Positions 1-9,783 of a stretch of DNA of 64,000 nt are shown piece after piece. A program made the translations under genes and the position numbers. Numbering within the stretch: the first letter of the stretch is position 1; each line of letters begins with the position of its first letter. This stretch comes from Xylanibacillus composti (GTDB taxonomy: Bacteria > Bacillota > Bacilli > Paenibacillales > K13). Location of the stretch: positions 1 through 64,000 of the forward strand of contig NZ_BOVK01000028.1 of assembly GCF_018403685.1 (NCBI RefSeq). The letters run 5' to 3'. The notes below the pieces were generated by a model that worked only from the letters and a program-made list of their open reading frames with translations, was not told where the DNA came from and did no database searches.

Positions 1-3000
1 CGCTCACGCTGCTTGCCTGCAGATGCGCTTCGCCTACCGATTCCGCCGCCAGCTTGCTTGCGTCCACGCTTTCCGGAGCGAGATTGCTGCTGCATACGGA
101 TAAGGGCGCAAGATGCTGCGAGTGAATGCTTCTCCCGGCCAAATGGCCGGCCTGAATGGCTCCGTCTCCAATATGACGGGCTTGCACGGAGCATTCGGCA
201 AGCTTCTCAGCCGTTACGGCAGCATTGGCCAAGTGCTCGCTTCTCACCGCCTCCTCCGCCAGATGCATACTGTCTACAGTTTGCCGGTCCAAGTGCCGTC
301 CCGCAATCGCATTTTCCGCCAAATGAATGCCCTGGATACTGCCTGCTGCGAGTTTGGCCGCAGATACGGCGCCATCCCGCAAATGCTCGGTCGAGATGGA
401 TTCGATTTTCAGGTGCTCTCCACTTATCGACGCATCGGCTACGTGCTCGCTGTGCACAGCATCCTCCGCCAAGTGCTGGCTTCCTACCGCATAAGGCTCC
501 AGTTGGCTCGCGCCGACCGCACCATTCTGAATATGCCGGTTCATGATCGCACCGTCGGCAAGATGATCCGCTTGTATTTGCCTGCTTTCAATATGATCCG
601 CTTGTATCGATTTGGCTCGCACATGCTCGCTGGAGACAGCTCCGTTGGCCAACTGTTCGGCGCCGATTTCCTGCGATGCAATATGCTCCGCACGAACAGA
701 CTCGTTCGCCAGCTTGTCGCCAGTCACCGATTTGTTCATCAGATGAACCGTTGTAATGCTTTGCATCTTCAGCTTGCTGCCGTCAATGCAGGTGCTGGCC
801 AGCTTATCCTCAGTCACAGCTCCATCCTGCAAATGCGAGGTGCGCACGCTTTCTTCTTGAAGGTGATTGCCTTGAATCGCCTTAAAGGCGATGTGCTGGC
901 CATGGACCGCCCCATCAGCCAGCTTCTCTGCATGGACCGCTGAGGCAGCCAGCTTCTCGGCATCGACAGCCCCGTCCTCGAGATGAACGCCGGCTACCGA
1001 TTGGACGGCCAGATGATTCCCCTGAATGGCCTGGTTGCCAATGTGTGCGCTCCGAATGATGCCCTCGCCCAAGTGTCCGCTTCCTACGCTCTGCGGGGCA
1101 AGTTTTTCCCCTGTGACAGCTTGATCGCGAAGCACAGAAGTATCCACTGCATCAGGCTGCAGCTTGCTCGCATCAATGCTGCGGTCAGCCAATTTGCTTC
1201 CGGTTACCGAGCCATCCTCATAGTGCTGCGTCTGCAGCGAGCTGCGGTGAATGTGCTGCGCCTCTATGATTTCGGCGGCAAGGTGATCCCCATGGATGAT
1301 ACGGGCTGCCAGATGCTTTCCAGTCACGGATTGCGGGGAAATATGCCGTTCCGTGACAGCATGGTCGTGAATATGCTCGGAAGTGATGGACTGCTCGCGC
1401 AAGTGGCTGCCTTCGAGCGTATTGGGCAGCACATGTTTCCCATGCACCGCACGCTCCGCCAGCTTCTCTGCTTGCACGCTCGCGTTCGCCAAATGGTCCG
1501 TTGTCACGGCGCCGCGCATCAACTTGCTCGATGACACGCATTCATCTGCCAATTTCGACTGCGACACTGCGTAATCCGCTATTTTATTGGATGAGACACA
1601 TTCCGGCGCCAGCTTCGAGGTCGTAATCGTATGGTCGGCCAAGTGATGCGTTTGCAGCGTTTCCGAGGCGAGATGCGAGGAGCCGACAGAGTCTGGAGCA
1701 AGCTTATCGGAGGTCACGCTATGCGGCTGCAGCGCCTCTGAGGTTACGCTGTGCCTGTAGAGGTGCTCGCTCTGCACGGCACCCGGTCTCAGCTGCTCCG
1801 AACCTATCGCCTGACTGGCTACTTGCTCATTCGTGACAGAGTCCGGCGACAGATGCTGCTGCTTGACGGCTCCAGGGGCCAATATTTCCGCTCTCACACT
1901 ATGCTCAGCCAATTTCTCCGTCGTTATCGCACGATCCGCAATATTGCCCGCACTGACAACCCCATGCGCCAGGTGAGCCGACTGAATGCTTCCCGCTTGA
2001 AGCTGTCTGGAGCCGATCGATTCCGGCTTCACATGCTCAGCCTGTATGCATCCGGGCGCCAAATGATCGGCTTGCACGGCATGATGGGCGAGATGCTTGG
2101 ATTGAACAGCCTCCGCCTGCAGATGCTCCGAATGGATGGCGTCATGCTGCAGCTTATCTCCCGTAACGGCCTGGCTCTTAATTTTGCTGCTGATTACACT
2201 TTCATCCGCCAGCTTGGCGGCCGTAACGGCTCCGTTGGCCAAATTGTTCGTCTGTATGGCACCGCTTTTGATTTTTTCCGAAGTGACGGACTGGTCTTGC
2301 AAATTGTCTTCACTTACACTCTCCTTCTGAAGATGACGATTGTCGATGGAGTCCTCCGCAATCTTCACGCCGTCGATCACCTTATCCGCCAGCTTCTCTG
2401 CGGTAATCGACTGATCAGCCAGCTTCACGCCCGAGATGGATCGGTCCCTCAGCTTGCTGCCGCCTATAGCGCCGTCGGCCACATGCTGCTCATCTATGGC
2501 GCCTGGAGCTACTTTGGCGGCTGTCACACTTTCGGCAGCCAGCTTCGGTCCGGTCACGACGTAGTCCGCCAACAGCTCAGATGTGATGGTGCCAATCTGA
2601 AGCTTAGTGCTGTCTACTGAGCGGTTCGCCAGCTTCTCCCTCGTCACGGCGCCATCCTGCAGATCATCTGTGTAAATCACGGCTCCCTTGGCCTCATTCA
2701 AACGTTCCTTCTTCAATTGGCTTGCCGTCACGGCGGGTAATGGCGGCTGAGCCGGCGACTCGGTATGCTCTTCTGCAACCGCCTCGTTGACTGAAATTTC
2801 TGATTCCTTCTGATAAGTCTTTGCCTCGTTCACAGGTTCCGACCGTTCCTCTTCCGCATGGTTTAAATCCGGTTTATCCGCACTGCGGCTAGTCGATCTG
2901 GCAACTCGGTTGGACTGGTCTGTACGGGTGCGGCTGGGGGGTTTGCCGGCTCGCTTGGCCCCTTCCGATGCAGACGAAAGGCGGCGTCCGTCAATCAGGG

Positions 3001-3067
3001 CAAGTTCGTCAAAGTTGGCAGGCAGCGCAATACCGCGTACGGTCCGCTGCCGTGTTCTCTTCTTCAT
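1..3067 (-). CDS. Giant decapeptide-repeat surface-type protein, C-terminus beyond the window
   Basis: An uninterrupted minus-strand frame starts at ATG 3067, behind a GAGGAG ribosome site, and stays open for 1022 codons to the left edge. I checked the frame for stops throughout and found none. Residues 1 to about 125 are basic, then acidic and low in complexity, with no obvious signal peptide. From about residue 128 onward the protein is a string of 10-residue units of the type G-A-V-T-x-x-K-L-A-D or S-I-x-x-E-H-L-A-x-x, roughly 89 copies in view. Hydrophobic residues alternate as in beta-solenoid or trimeric fibre stalks. The pattern resembles the repeat proteins of Paenibacillus that end in a WIAG-tail domain, but that tail is not in view, so the family is inferred. 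A surface or spore-surface stalk is likely; the exact function is unknown. Confidence 0.8.
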   Translation of the reverse strand, partial: MKKRTRQRTVRGIALPANFDELALIDGRRLSSASEGAKRAGKPPSRTRTDQSNRVARSTSRSADKPDLNHAEEERSEPVNEAKTYQKESEISVNEAVAEEHTESPAQPPLPAVTASQLKKERLNEAKGAVIYTDDLQDGAVTREKLANRSVDSTKLQIGTITSELLADYVVTGPKLAAESVTAAKVAPGAIDEQHVADGAIGGSKLRDRSISGVKLADQSITAEKLADKVIDGVKIAEDSIDNRHLQKESVSEDNLQDQSVTSEKIKSGAIQTNNLANGAVTAAKLADESVISSKIKSQAVTGDKLQHDAIHSEHLQAEAVQSKHLAHHAVQADHLAPGCIQAEHVKPESIGSRQLQAGSIQSAHLAHGVVSAGNIADRAITTEKLAEHSVRAEILAPGAVKQQHLSPDSVTNEQVASQAIGSEQLRPGAVQSEHLYRHSVTSEALQPHSVTSDKLAPDSVGSSHLASETLQTHHLADHTITTSKLAPECVSSNKIADYAVSQSKLADECVSSSKLMRGAVTTDHLANASVQAEKLAERAVHGKHVLPNTLEGSHLREQSITSEHIHDHAVTERHISPQSVTGKHLAARIIHGDHLAAEIIEAQHIHRSSLQTQHYEDGSVTGSKLADRSIDASKLQPDAVDTSVLRDQAVTGEKLAPQSVGSGHLGEGIIRSAHIGNQAIQGNHLAVQSVAGVHLEDGAVDAEKLAASAVHAEKLADGAVHGQHIAFKAIQGNHLQEESVRTSHLQDGAVTEDKLASTCIDGSKLKMQSITTVHLMNKSVTGDKLANESVRAEHIASQEIGAEQLANGAVSSEHVRAKSIQADHIESRQIQADHLADGAIMNRHIQNGAVGASQLEPYAVGSQHLAEDAVHSEHVADASISGEHLKIESISTEHLRDGAVSAAKLAAGSIQGIHLAENAIAGRHLDRQTVDSMHLAEEAVRSEHLANAAVTAEKLAECSVQARHIGDGAIQAGHLAGRSIHSQHLAPLSVCSSNLAPESVDASKLAAESVGEAHLQASSVS
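2..2690 (-). repeat. About 89 tandem 30-bp repeats encoding decapeptides
   Basis: Units are 30 bp and diverged in sequence. They keep phase across the whole stretch, so selection acts on the encoded decapeptide rather than on the DNA. Length is constant with no indel breaking the frame. Plus-strand pseudo-frames are open here only because of the periodic composition. Confidence 0.85.
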
Positions 3068-3234
3068 GCCTTCTCCTCGCTTTTTCCATATAGTCCATTT
3101 CACTATATGCATGCACCCATTTTCCAGCCATGTACACCCGCCTATTGGCAAGCATGCATGCCATTTTTTTGATAAAAATTTCGACATCATGCGAAACAGG
3201 AAAACGATTCCTCGACCGTTTCGCCTGCAGGCCT

Positions 3235-3558
3235 TTAGAATAAATAGCGGATTACCCCCATGCTGACCATGCCTGTCAATACGGTAAACGCCAAGCTTTT
3301 CGTCCAAAGCGCCACAGCCAGCGTCGGGCCTATCGCCAGCAGCACCTGCCAATCCACGGCGATTTCATCGCCCTCCTCCTTCAAGATGCTGCCTGCCACC
3401 AATGATGCAAATAGACAAACCGGAATGAAGGAAAGCCATTTCATTACAATATCCGGCAGCTGCACGCTCCGGGCTAGAATAAAGGGCAGCACACGCGGAA
3501 TAACGGTTACTGCCGCGCAGGCAAGAATGATCCAAAAGACAGTCTGTTCCTCGCTCAT
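3235..3558 (-). CDS. azlD: AzlD family branched-chain amino acid export subunit
   Basis: A 107-residue membrane protein with four hydrophobic segments, an early P-R-V-L-P-F motif and the short length typical of AzlD. AzlD forms the small subunit of the AzlCD exporter of leucine/isoleucine-type amino acids and their analogues. Its ATG overlaps the end of azlC by 4 bases (ATGA), so the pair is translationally coupled. The substrate is inferred from the family. Confidence 0.88.
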   Translation of the reverse strand: MSEEQTVFWIILACAAVTVIPRVLPFILARSVQLPDIVMKWLSFIPVCLFASLVAGSILKEEGDEIAVDWQVLLAIGPTLAVALWTKSLAFTVLTGMVSMGVIRYLF

Positions 3559-4292
3559 CTGTCTCTCACCACCCCTATGGCCGCAACGCCTGCTGTCGCC
3601 AACAAGACCGCCAGGTGCATCGGCACGACCTGGCCTAAAAGCAAGGTAGCCAGAACGCTATATCCAACCAACTCCCCATACAATCGCAGCCGCCCGCGCG
3701 GCAAATGGTGCAATTGCAGCACGAGCAGCGCCAGGAACATCGCAGTCAGGGCAAAGTCCATGCCGAACCTCGCCGGATCGGAAATCCATCTGCCGAACAC
3801 CGCACCGGTCACGCAGGACAAAATCCACCCTATATATGCCGTCCAGTTCAAACCATGCATCCAGCGATCGCTCATGACGCCGCCTGAAGCGAGCCGGTTC
3901 GCGGCAACCCCGAATGTCTCATCTGTCACCAGCGCGCCGATGCTGATATTGTTCACTAGCGAATAACGGGCAAAGTGAGGAGCCAGCGTCATGCTCAGCA
4001 GCAAATGCCGCAAGTTCACTATAAACGTTGTAAAAATAATGACATAAGCCGGACTGCCGGCCGCAAGCAAAGCGCAGATGATAAATTGAGCCGCGCCGGC
4101 ATAGACAAGCGCTGCCAACAGCGCTACCTCGCTAATACTCAGCTGGGAGGCAATGCCGACCATGCCCGATGCGATGCCGATACTGGCATACCCGATCAAC
4201 GTTGGAGCGCAAGCGCTGATCCCTTCAGCAAAAGCCGGGACAGACTGCCTTTCATTCCCGGCGACCGCCTCTTCTTTTCTAGTTGTCCCCAT
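3555..4292 (-). CDS. azlC: AzlC family branched-chain amino acid exporter, large subunit
   Basis: A 245-residue protein with the AzlC pattern: P-T-L-I-G-Y-A-S-I-G-I-A-S-G near residue 30, then multiple membrane segments including the conserved N-L-R-H-L-L-L-S-M and T-D-E-T-F-G motifs. Together with AzlD it exports branched-chain amino acids. The start follows GGTGGGAG at a 5-base distance. A plausible sigma-A promoter lies about 80 bases upstream. No T-box or other leader regulator was recognised in the 5' region. Confidence 0.9.
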   Translation of the reverse strand: MGTTRKEEAVAGNERQSVPAFAEGISACAPTLIGYASIGIASGMVGIASQLSISEVALLAALVYAGAAQFIICALLAAGSPAYVIIFTTFIVNLRHLLLSMTLAPHFARYSLVNNISIGALVTDETFGVAANRLASGGVMSDRWMHGLNWTAYIGWILSCVTGAVFGRWISDPARFGMDFALTAMFLALLVLQLHHLPRGRLRLYGELVGYSVLATLLLGQVVPMHLAVLLATAGVAAIGVVRDR

Positions 4293-4369
4293 CTATCTCC
4301 CACCTAGAGGCTCTTTCTTGAACCGATTTCGAAAACCCGTAAACAAATAAACAAATCTATTATATACTT

Positions 4370-4398
4370 AGTATAATTATCACAGATTTACAACTCAA
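4370..4398 (-). promoter_or_regulatory. Putative sigma-A promoter of azlCD
   Basis: On the minus strand: TTGAGT, a 17-base spacer, TATACT. It sits in the AT-rich divergent gap between azlC and the kinase gene. A TATAAT on the plus strand (4372-4377) may serve the kinase gene but has no good -35. Confidence 0.45.
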
Positions 4399-4436
4399 CC
4401 ATACAGAAAATGGTAAACACTACTCGGAGGGAAAGC

Positions 4437-6020
4437 ATGGTGCAATCAGATAGCTGGGAGCGAACCAATAAATCCGACACCCACCTCAGTCAGCTTGCTT
4501 CGGTAGGCCAAATCGCTGCGGGCATTGCGCATGAGGTCAAAAACCCGCTAACCGCAGTTAAGGGTTTTCTGCAATTATTGAAGCAAAAGAATGACGAGCA
4601 ATATATCGAAATTGCCCAGGCTGAATTGGAGAATGCTATCGCAATTCTGCAAAATCTGCTGCACGTATCCAAGCCGGACTTGGACGACGAGCCGTTCGAA
4701 AGCATCGATCTGGCGGCCGAGCTGGAGCTGCTGACACAGCTGTTCCAGGATCAGTTTTACCGGGTTTCGCTCGTCAAGGAGTTCGAGCACACGGGCTCCT
4801 ACATATACGGCAAGAAAAATCAGCTGAAGAAAGTGTTCTTTAATCTAATTAAGAACGCCTTCGAGGCCATACCGGAAAATGGCAGCATCACTATCCGGCA
4901 CACAGCCGACAAGGAACGCGTCATGATCACGATAGAGGACAACGGCGTCGGCATTCCGGCGAACAAGCTCGAAATGCTGGGGACCCCTTTCTACACGACA
5001 AAGCAGAGCGGCACTGGTATGGGATTGACCCTTGTGTTTTCGGTCGTCTACCAGCATAACGGTTCCATCCATGTGGAGAGCGAGGAGCATGTCGGAACGA
5101 AATTTACCATCACATTCCCCAGGGAAATCGGCAGAATCAAGCGAAAAGAGGTGGTCAAACTGGATTTGATCGATCACAGTTCCCCTAATATAGAGAACTT
5201 GACTGATTTTTTCACGCTCAACCGGGCGGCGTTCGAGAAGCGGCTGCTGGCGGAAGCGATTAATGTCAGAGACAAGATCGATGAAATTATGGAAGTCGGC
5301 AATATCAATCTGCTGGACAATGCTCACAGGCTCGTCCTGCTTGTGGTGGAAGGAAGAGAGCACGAGGTGATTTCATTCGCCAAGACCGAGGGAATCGTCT
5401 GGGCCAAGCATTCCTTGACCCTCGCTTTCAAGCTGGAGTGGATTCAAGCGGTACGGCGGGTCCTTTGGGATTTCCTCTATAACTACGACCTGTCCGACGA
5501 GAAGGTAAACAGCAGGGAAAATTTTTTCAACCTGGAGAAGCAGATCAATTCCTTGATGGATCTGTTCCTGAACCATCTGTTTATCAGCTATTCGCAATTC
5601 AAGGATGATCTGATCCGGGCGCAGCGGGAAATGGTCGAAGACCTGTCCGTTCCGATCATTCCGCTTTCCCGCTCCACCTCGATTCTTCCGCTTATCGGTC
5701 CGATTGACGCTTTGCGTTCCAGCACCATTGAGGAGAAGGTCTTCTCCAAAATTTCGAATGATCGCATTGAAACCTTGATCATCGATCTATCAGGAACGTT
5801 GGAAATGGAGCCGGAGGTCATACAGCAGCTGATTGGCGTTATTGAAGGAAGCAAGATGATGGGCTGCGAAGTCGTCATTACCGGCCTGCGTCCCGAGATC
5901 GTCAAGATAATGGTCCGGTTGGGGTTAAACTTTGGGAACAACGCTGTAACCAAGGGCACCCTGCAGCAGGCATTGGCTGTCTACATTCAACCGGAGCATT
6001 TGCAATCCAAACCGGAATAA
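4437..6020 (+). CDS. Soluble histidine kinase fused to an RsbR-like STAS domain
   Basis: ATG 4437 is preferred over 4410 because it follows CGGAGGG at a good distance; the product is 527 residues. His32 lies in an A-G-I-A-H-E-V-K-N-P-L box like that of sporulation kinases, with only about 20 residues before it and no membrane or PAS sensor. The ATPase has N-L-I-K-N-A, D-N-G-V-G-I and G-T-G-M-G-L. Residues about 240-400 resemble the helical N-terminal region of RsbR proteins, and about 405-520 form a STAS domain (L-I-I-D-L-S-G). The D-T phosphosite usual in RsbR STAS domains reads E-P here. It may link a phosphorelay with stress signalling, but that is inference. No response regulator is adjacent. 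Confidence 0.85.
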   Translation: MVQSDSWERTNKSDTHLSQLASVGQIAAGIAHEVKNPLTAVKGFLQLLKQKNDEQYIEIAQAELENAIAILQNLLHVSKPDLDDEPFESIDLAAELELLTQLFQDQFYRVSLVKEFEHTGSYIYGKKNQLKKVFFNLIKNAFEAIPENGSITIRHTADKERVMITIEDNGVGIPANKLEMLGTPFYTTKQSGTGMGLTLVFSVVYQHNGSIHVESEEHVGTKFTITFPREIGRIKRKEVVKLDLIDHSSPNIENLTDFFTLNRAAFEKRLLAEAINVRDKIDEIMEVGNINLLDNAHRLVLLVVEGREHEVISFAKTEGIVWAKHSLTLAFKLEWIQAVRRVLWDFLYNYDLSDEKVNSRENFFNLEKQINSLMDLFLNHLFISYSQFKDDLIRAQREMVEDLSVPIIPLSRSTSILPLIGPIDALRSSTIEEKVFSKISNDRIETLIIDLSGTLEMEPEVIQQLIGVIEGSKMMGCEVVITGLRPEIVKIMVRLGLNFGNNAVTKGTLQQALAVYIQPEHLQSKPE

Positions 6021-6025
6021 GCAGG

Positions 6026-6067
6026 GAGCTGCGCTCCAGTTTGACGACTGGAGCGCAGCTCTTTTTT
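6026..6067 (+). terminator. Rho-independent terminator of the kinase gene
   Basis: A 14-bp perfect stem (GAGCTGCGCTCCAG and its complement) with an 8-base loop, followed by six T. Confidence 0.95.
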
Positions 6068-6322
6068 CATGAACAAGCATTTATTTTTTCACCTTTTCCT
6101 GTATAAATACCCAATCGCGAAAACGCTCTCAACATGATCAGCTTGACTGATCGCAATCGTTCCGTGTCCAGCCAACATTCCCAACTATCCATATTTGTCC
6201 GGCCTTCTCGGTTGTTCACACAATCGTCGAAACTTGCCGCGAAACGGTTGCAAACCCGCTTGATGCGGTGGGAGTTATCAGGGGCATAATGTATTTTTAT
6301 TAGGTGAAATAGATTTTTTTAT
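6068..6322. other. Intergenic leader region upstream of gdhA
   Basis: No coding frame or recognised riboswitch was seen. The stretch is bounded by the kinase terminator and the gdhA promoter. Confidence 0.5.
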
Positions 6323-6351
6323 TTGCAATCCCCTAACAGGCTGTGTAAACT
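6323..6351 (+). promoter_or_regulatory. Putative sigma-A promoter of gdhA
   Basis: TTGCAA, a 17-base spacer, TAAACT, about 72 bases before the gdhA start. Confidence 0.5.
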
Positions 6352-6405
6352 TTTATTGTCATAAGGAGCGTTTTGTGCCGAATTTATTTATTAAGTATTT
6401 TGTGA

Positions 6406-7770
<1,365 letters not shown>

Positions 7771-7790
7771 GCCGCATCTCAATAGCAAGT

Positions 7791-7825
7791 AGAGCTGTCC
7801 TCTAAGATTGGGGACAGCTCTTTTT
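7791..7825 (+). terminator. Rho-independent terminator of gdhA
   Basis: A 10-bp perfect stem (AGAGCTGTCC and its complement) followed by a T run. Confidence 0.93.
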
Positions 7826-7868
7826 ACGTTTGGGAGGGACCAGGATTTGCCGCCGCCATGATCTACCG

Positions 7869-8052
7869 TAACGGTCGCCGATGTCCATAAGAACAGCACT
7901 TCGGCCGATTTACCAATTGTAACGGTCGCTGATGTCCATTAGAGACAAGAAACCGATAGCTCGGCCAGGAAATCGGGCTCTAATGGACATAGAAGTCCGT
8001 TATATGTTCAAATCCGCCGAAAATGGCTGCTAATGGACATGCATGTCCGTTG
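7869..8052. repeat. Inverted cluster of four roughly 24-bp intergenic repeats
   Basis: Units TAACGGTCGC(C/T)GATGTCCATTAG start at 7869 and 7920. Inverted forms, CTAATGGACAT...GTCCGTT, start at 7979 and 8030. Within each pair the spacing is 51 bases, and the spacers are also partly complementary (CTTCGGCCGATTT against the complement of AAATCCGCCGAAAA). The whole forms two arms of about 75 bases around a 33-base centre. It contains no gene. It looks like a dispersed chromosomal repeat family, which is inference. Confidence 0.7.
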
Positions 8053-8147
8053 CCCATTTTCCCTTGCTCTTGTTTCCATAAGCGCCACCTCCTGCACGCC
8101 GATTTGCTCGGCTATGCCGAGAAGACGAAGCAGCCGGCAGCTGGCTT

Positions 8148-8594
8148 TTAATGCGGCAGCGGCGAGGCAAGCAGAACTGCCCCTAAGAATACCACTTGCA
8201 GCAAGGCGCGAACCGGCAAGCTAGGCACGCGGCGGCCGCCGATGGTCAATTGCTCGCGCGCGGCCTTCACATTGGCCGGAAACATCGCAATCAGCATAGC
8301 CATCAAACCGATCGCCGCCGGAGCGGATAAAGCCGGAATCATGAGCGCGACAGCTCCGGCGATTTCCAGATAGCCGGTCAAGCTTACTGCCAAGTCCGGC
8401 CTGGGCACGCCAGCGGGAACCATGCGGATGAGGTCTGAACGGCGTTTGCCCCAATGAGCGGAAGCCGTCACCAGGAACATGACGGCGACGGCTGCCCGCA
8501 GACTCATTTGCCAATCGTCGAAGTAGGCCACCCCGGCCCAGCCTGTTGCTCGAAATACAACGAATGCTCCTGCAAGCGCAATAAGCGGTGCCAT
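8148..8594 (-). CDS. DoxX-like membrane protein
   Basis: A 148-residue integral membrane protein with four hydrophobic segments. It has the DoxX-family features of an R-A-A-V-A-V-M-F segment, a conserved helix with G-Y-L-E-I-A-G-A-V, and P-A-x-x-A-A-x-E after the third segment. Members are small quinone/redox-associated or unknown-function membrane proteins. It lies 42 bases downstream of a tetR gene, so it is the likely target operon partner. The start follows GAGAGGG. Confidence 0.75.
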   Translation of the reverse strand: MAPLIALAGAFVVFRATGWAGVAYFDDWQMSLRAAVAVMFLVTASAHWGKRRSDLIRMVPAGVPRPDLAVSLTGYLEIAGAVALMIPALSAPAAIGLMAMLIAMFPANVKAAREQLTIGGRRVPSLPVRALLQVVFLGAVLLASPLPH

Positions 8595-8636
8595 ATGGCA
8601 ACCCTCTCTTCTTCATTCAATATGTCGACGAATGCC

Positions 8637-9242
8637 CTACCGATCCGACTGCAGCACATCAGCCATAAACGCAGCCAAATCGTGCGCTGCGAATGAACCG
8701 CTTTCCGACGACGGCAAGGATTGCCGAATGCGAAAGCCGAGGGAGAGCAGCACGAACAGCTCCGAGATTTTTCCCTTGTCCAGATGCTCTCCGATCACGC
8801 CATGCGCTTGCCCGGAGGCAATCCACTGCTCGGCGAACCGCAAGGAACGCTCATAAAATTGCCCCAACACTTCCCTTACGGTCGGATCGTCCTCCTTGCC
8901 CAACAAGTACATAAACACCTTGTTCGCCACATGATCTGCAGCTTCCAGTTCCCGCAATCCTTTGGCAATTTCCCGCATGGGGCCCTCGAAGGTCGGTTGC
9001 GCCTTCTGTGCCTCAACTGCTTGAATGAAACGATCATTCGTCTGTTCCAGCTGTTCCTGGAGCACCCATACAAACAGCTCGTCCTTGCTCTTCACATAAT
9101 GGAAGATCGAGCCCTTGGATAAGCCTGACTCCTCCATGATGTCCTTCATCGTTATCGCGTGGCAGCCCTTCTCGCGAATCAGCGCTTTCGTCGACTCGAG
9201 CAGCTGCCGGGTCGTCCGCTGTCTGCGTTCTTCCTGCTTCAT
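8637..9242 (-). CDS. TetR family transcriptional regulator
   Basis: A 201-residue protein. Residues about 10-55 form the TetR helix-turn-helix (I-T-M-K-D-I-M-E-E-S-G-L-S-K-G-S-I-F-H-Y); the rest is a helical ligand domain of unknown specificity. It is the first gene of tetR-doxX. Its own promoter contains a 17-bp near-palindrome, and an almost identical site lies in the promoter of the membrane gene at 54431-54892. That suggests autoregulation and a small regulon. Confidence 0.88.
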   Translation of the reverse strand: MKQEERRQRTTRQLLESTKALIREKGCHAITMKDIMEESGLSKGSIFHYVKSKDELFVWVLQEQLEQTNDRFIQAVEAQKAQPTFEGPMREIAKGLRELEAADHVANKVFMYLLGKEDDPTVREVLGQFYERSLRFAEQWIASGQAHGVIGEHLDKGKISELFVLLSLGFRIRQSLPSSESGSFAAHDLAAFMADVLQSDR

Positions 9243-9366
9243 GCCAGCTCACCTCCATGATTATCGTCCAGGTTGGAGCTCTGCCTGCTCCACATCCCTA
9301 GCATCTGTCCGGGAACGGCGTTTTTTGCCAAATCTCTCGCATTACCGATACTTATCGCTCACAGTC

Positions 9367-9395
9367 ATTGTACATACAGACCATCGGTTTGTAAA
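9367..9395 (-). promoter_or_regulatory. Promoter of tetR-doxX with embedded operator
   Basis: On the minus strand: TTTACA, a 17-base spacer, TACAAT. The spacer and -35 overlap the near-palindrome ACAGACCATCGGTTTGT (9376-9392; half-sites ACAGACC / GGTTTGT). Promoter and operator geometry are repeated at 54926-54954. Confidence 0.75.
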
Positions 9396-9783
9396 TAGAG
9401 GCATAGAAGATCGTGCCTCCTCCCCTATCACTGCGTCGGGAAAGTGCCGATGCCGCTCACGCCATTGCCTTGTCGTCGCTCCGAACCTGAATCGGGAGCT
9501 TGTCACGGCGGTTCCATCCCGGCAAACTGCGACGCCTGCCGTGCAGTGCTCGGGGGAGTTGGTACCAACTGTCCCTATGCTGGAGGAATCCGGGGCTTGA
9601 TTAACGAATACTAGAAGGACGAGGGCTTCTCCGTAACCTGGAGCTTTCATCAACTGCGGATTTTTCATGGGGGAACCTTCATTAGTATAGGGATTTGTTT
9701 ATGCACGGGAACCTCCAACAGTGCGGGAAATTTCCTTCATCTTTTAGTGGGAACTTCATCTTAGAGAAAAGGTGCTGAAACAA
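9396..9783. other. Intergenic region without a supported gene
   Basis: Open frames exist on both strands here but have no ribosome site or recognisable product. The end of the stretch carries AAAAGGTG, the ribosome site of the following gene. Confidence 0.45.

Noticed and set aside
113-2620. Three long plus-strand frames in the repeat region
   Set aside because: They are mirror frames of the minus-strand decapeptide gene, open only because of its periodic codons, and have no ribosome sites.
9342-9668. A 108-codon minus-strand frame between tetR and the hydrolase gene
   Set aside because: No ribosome site; it overlaps the tetR promoter and has no recognisable product.
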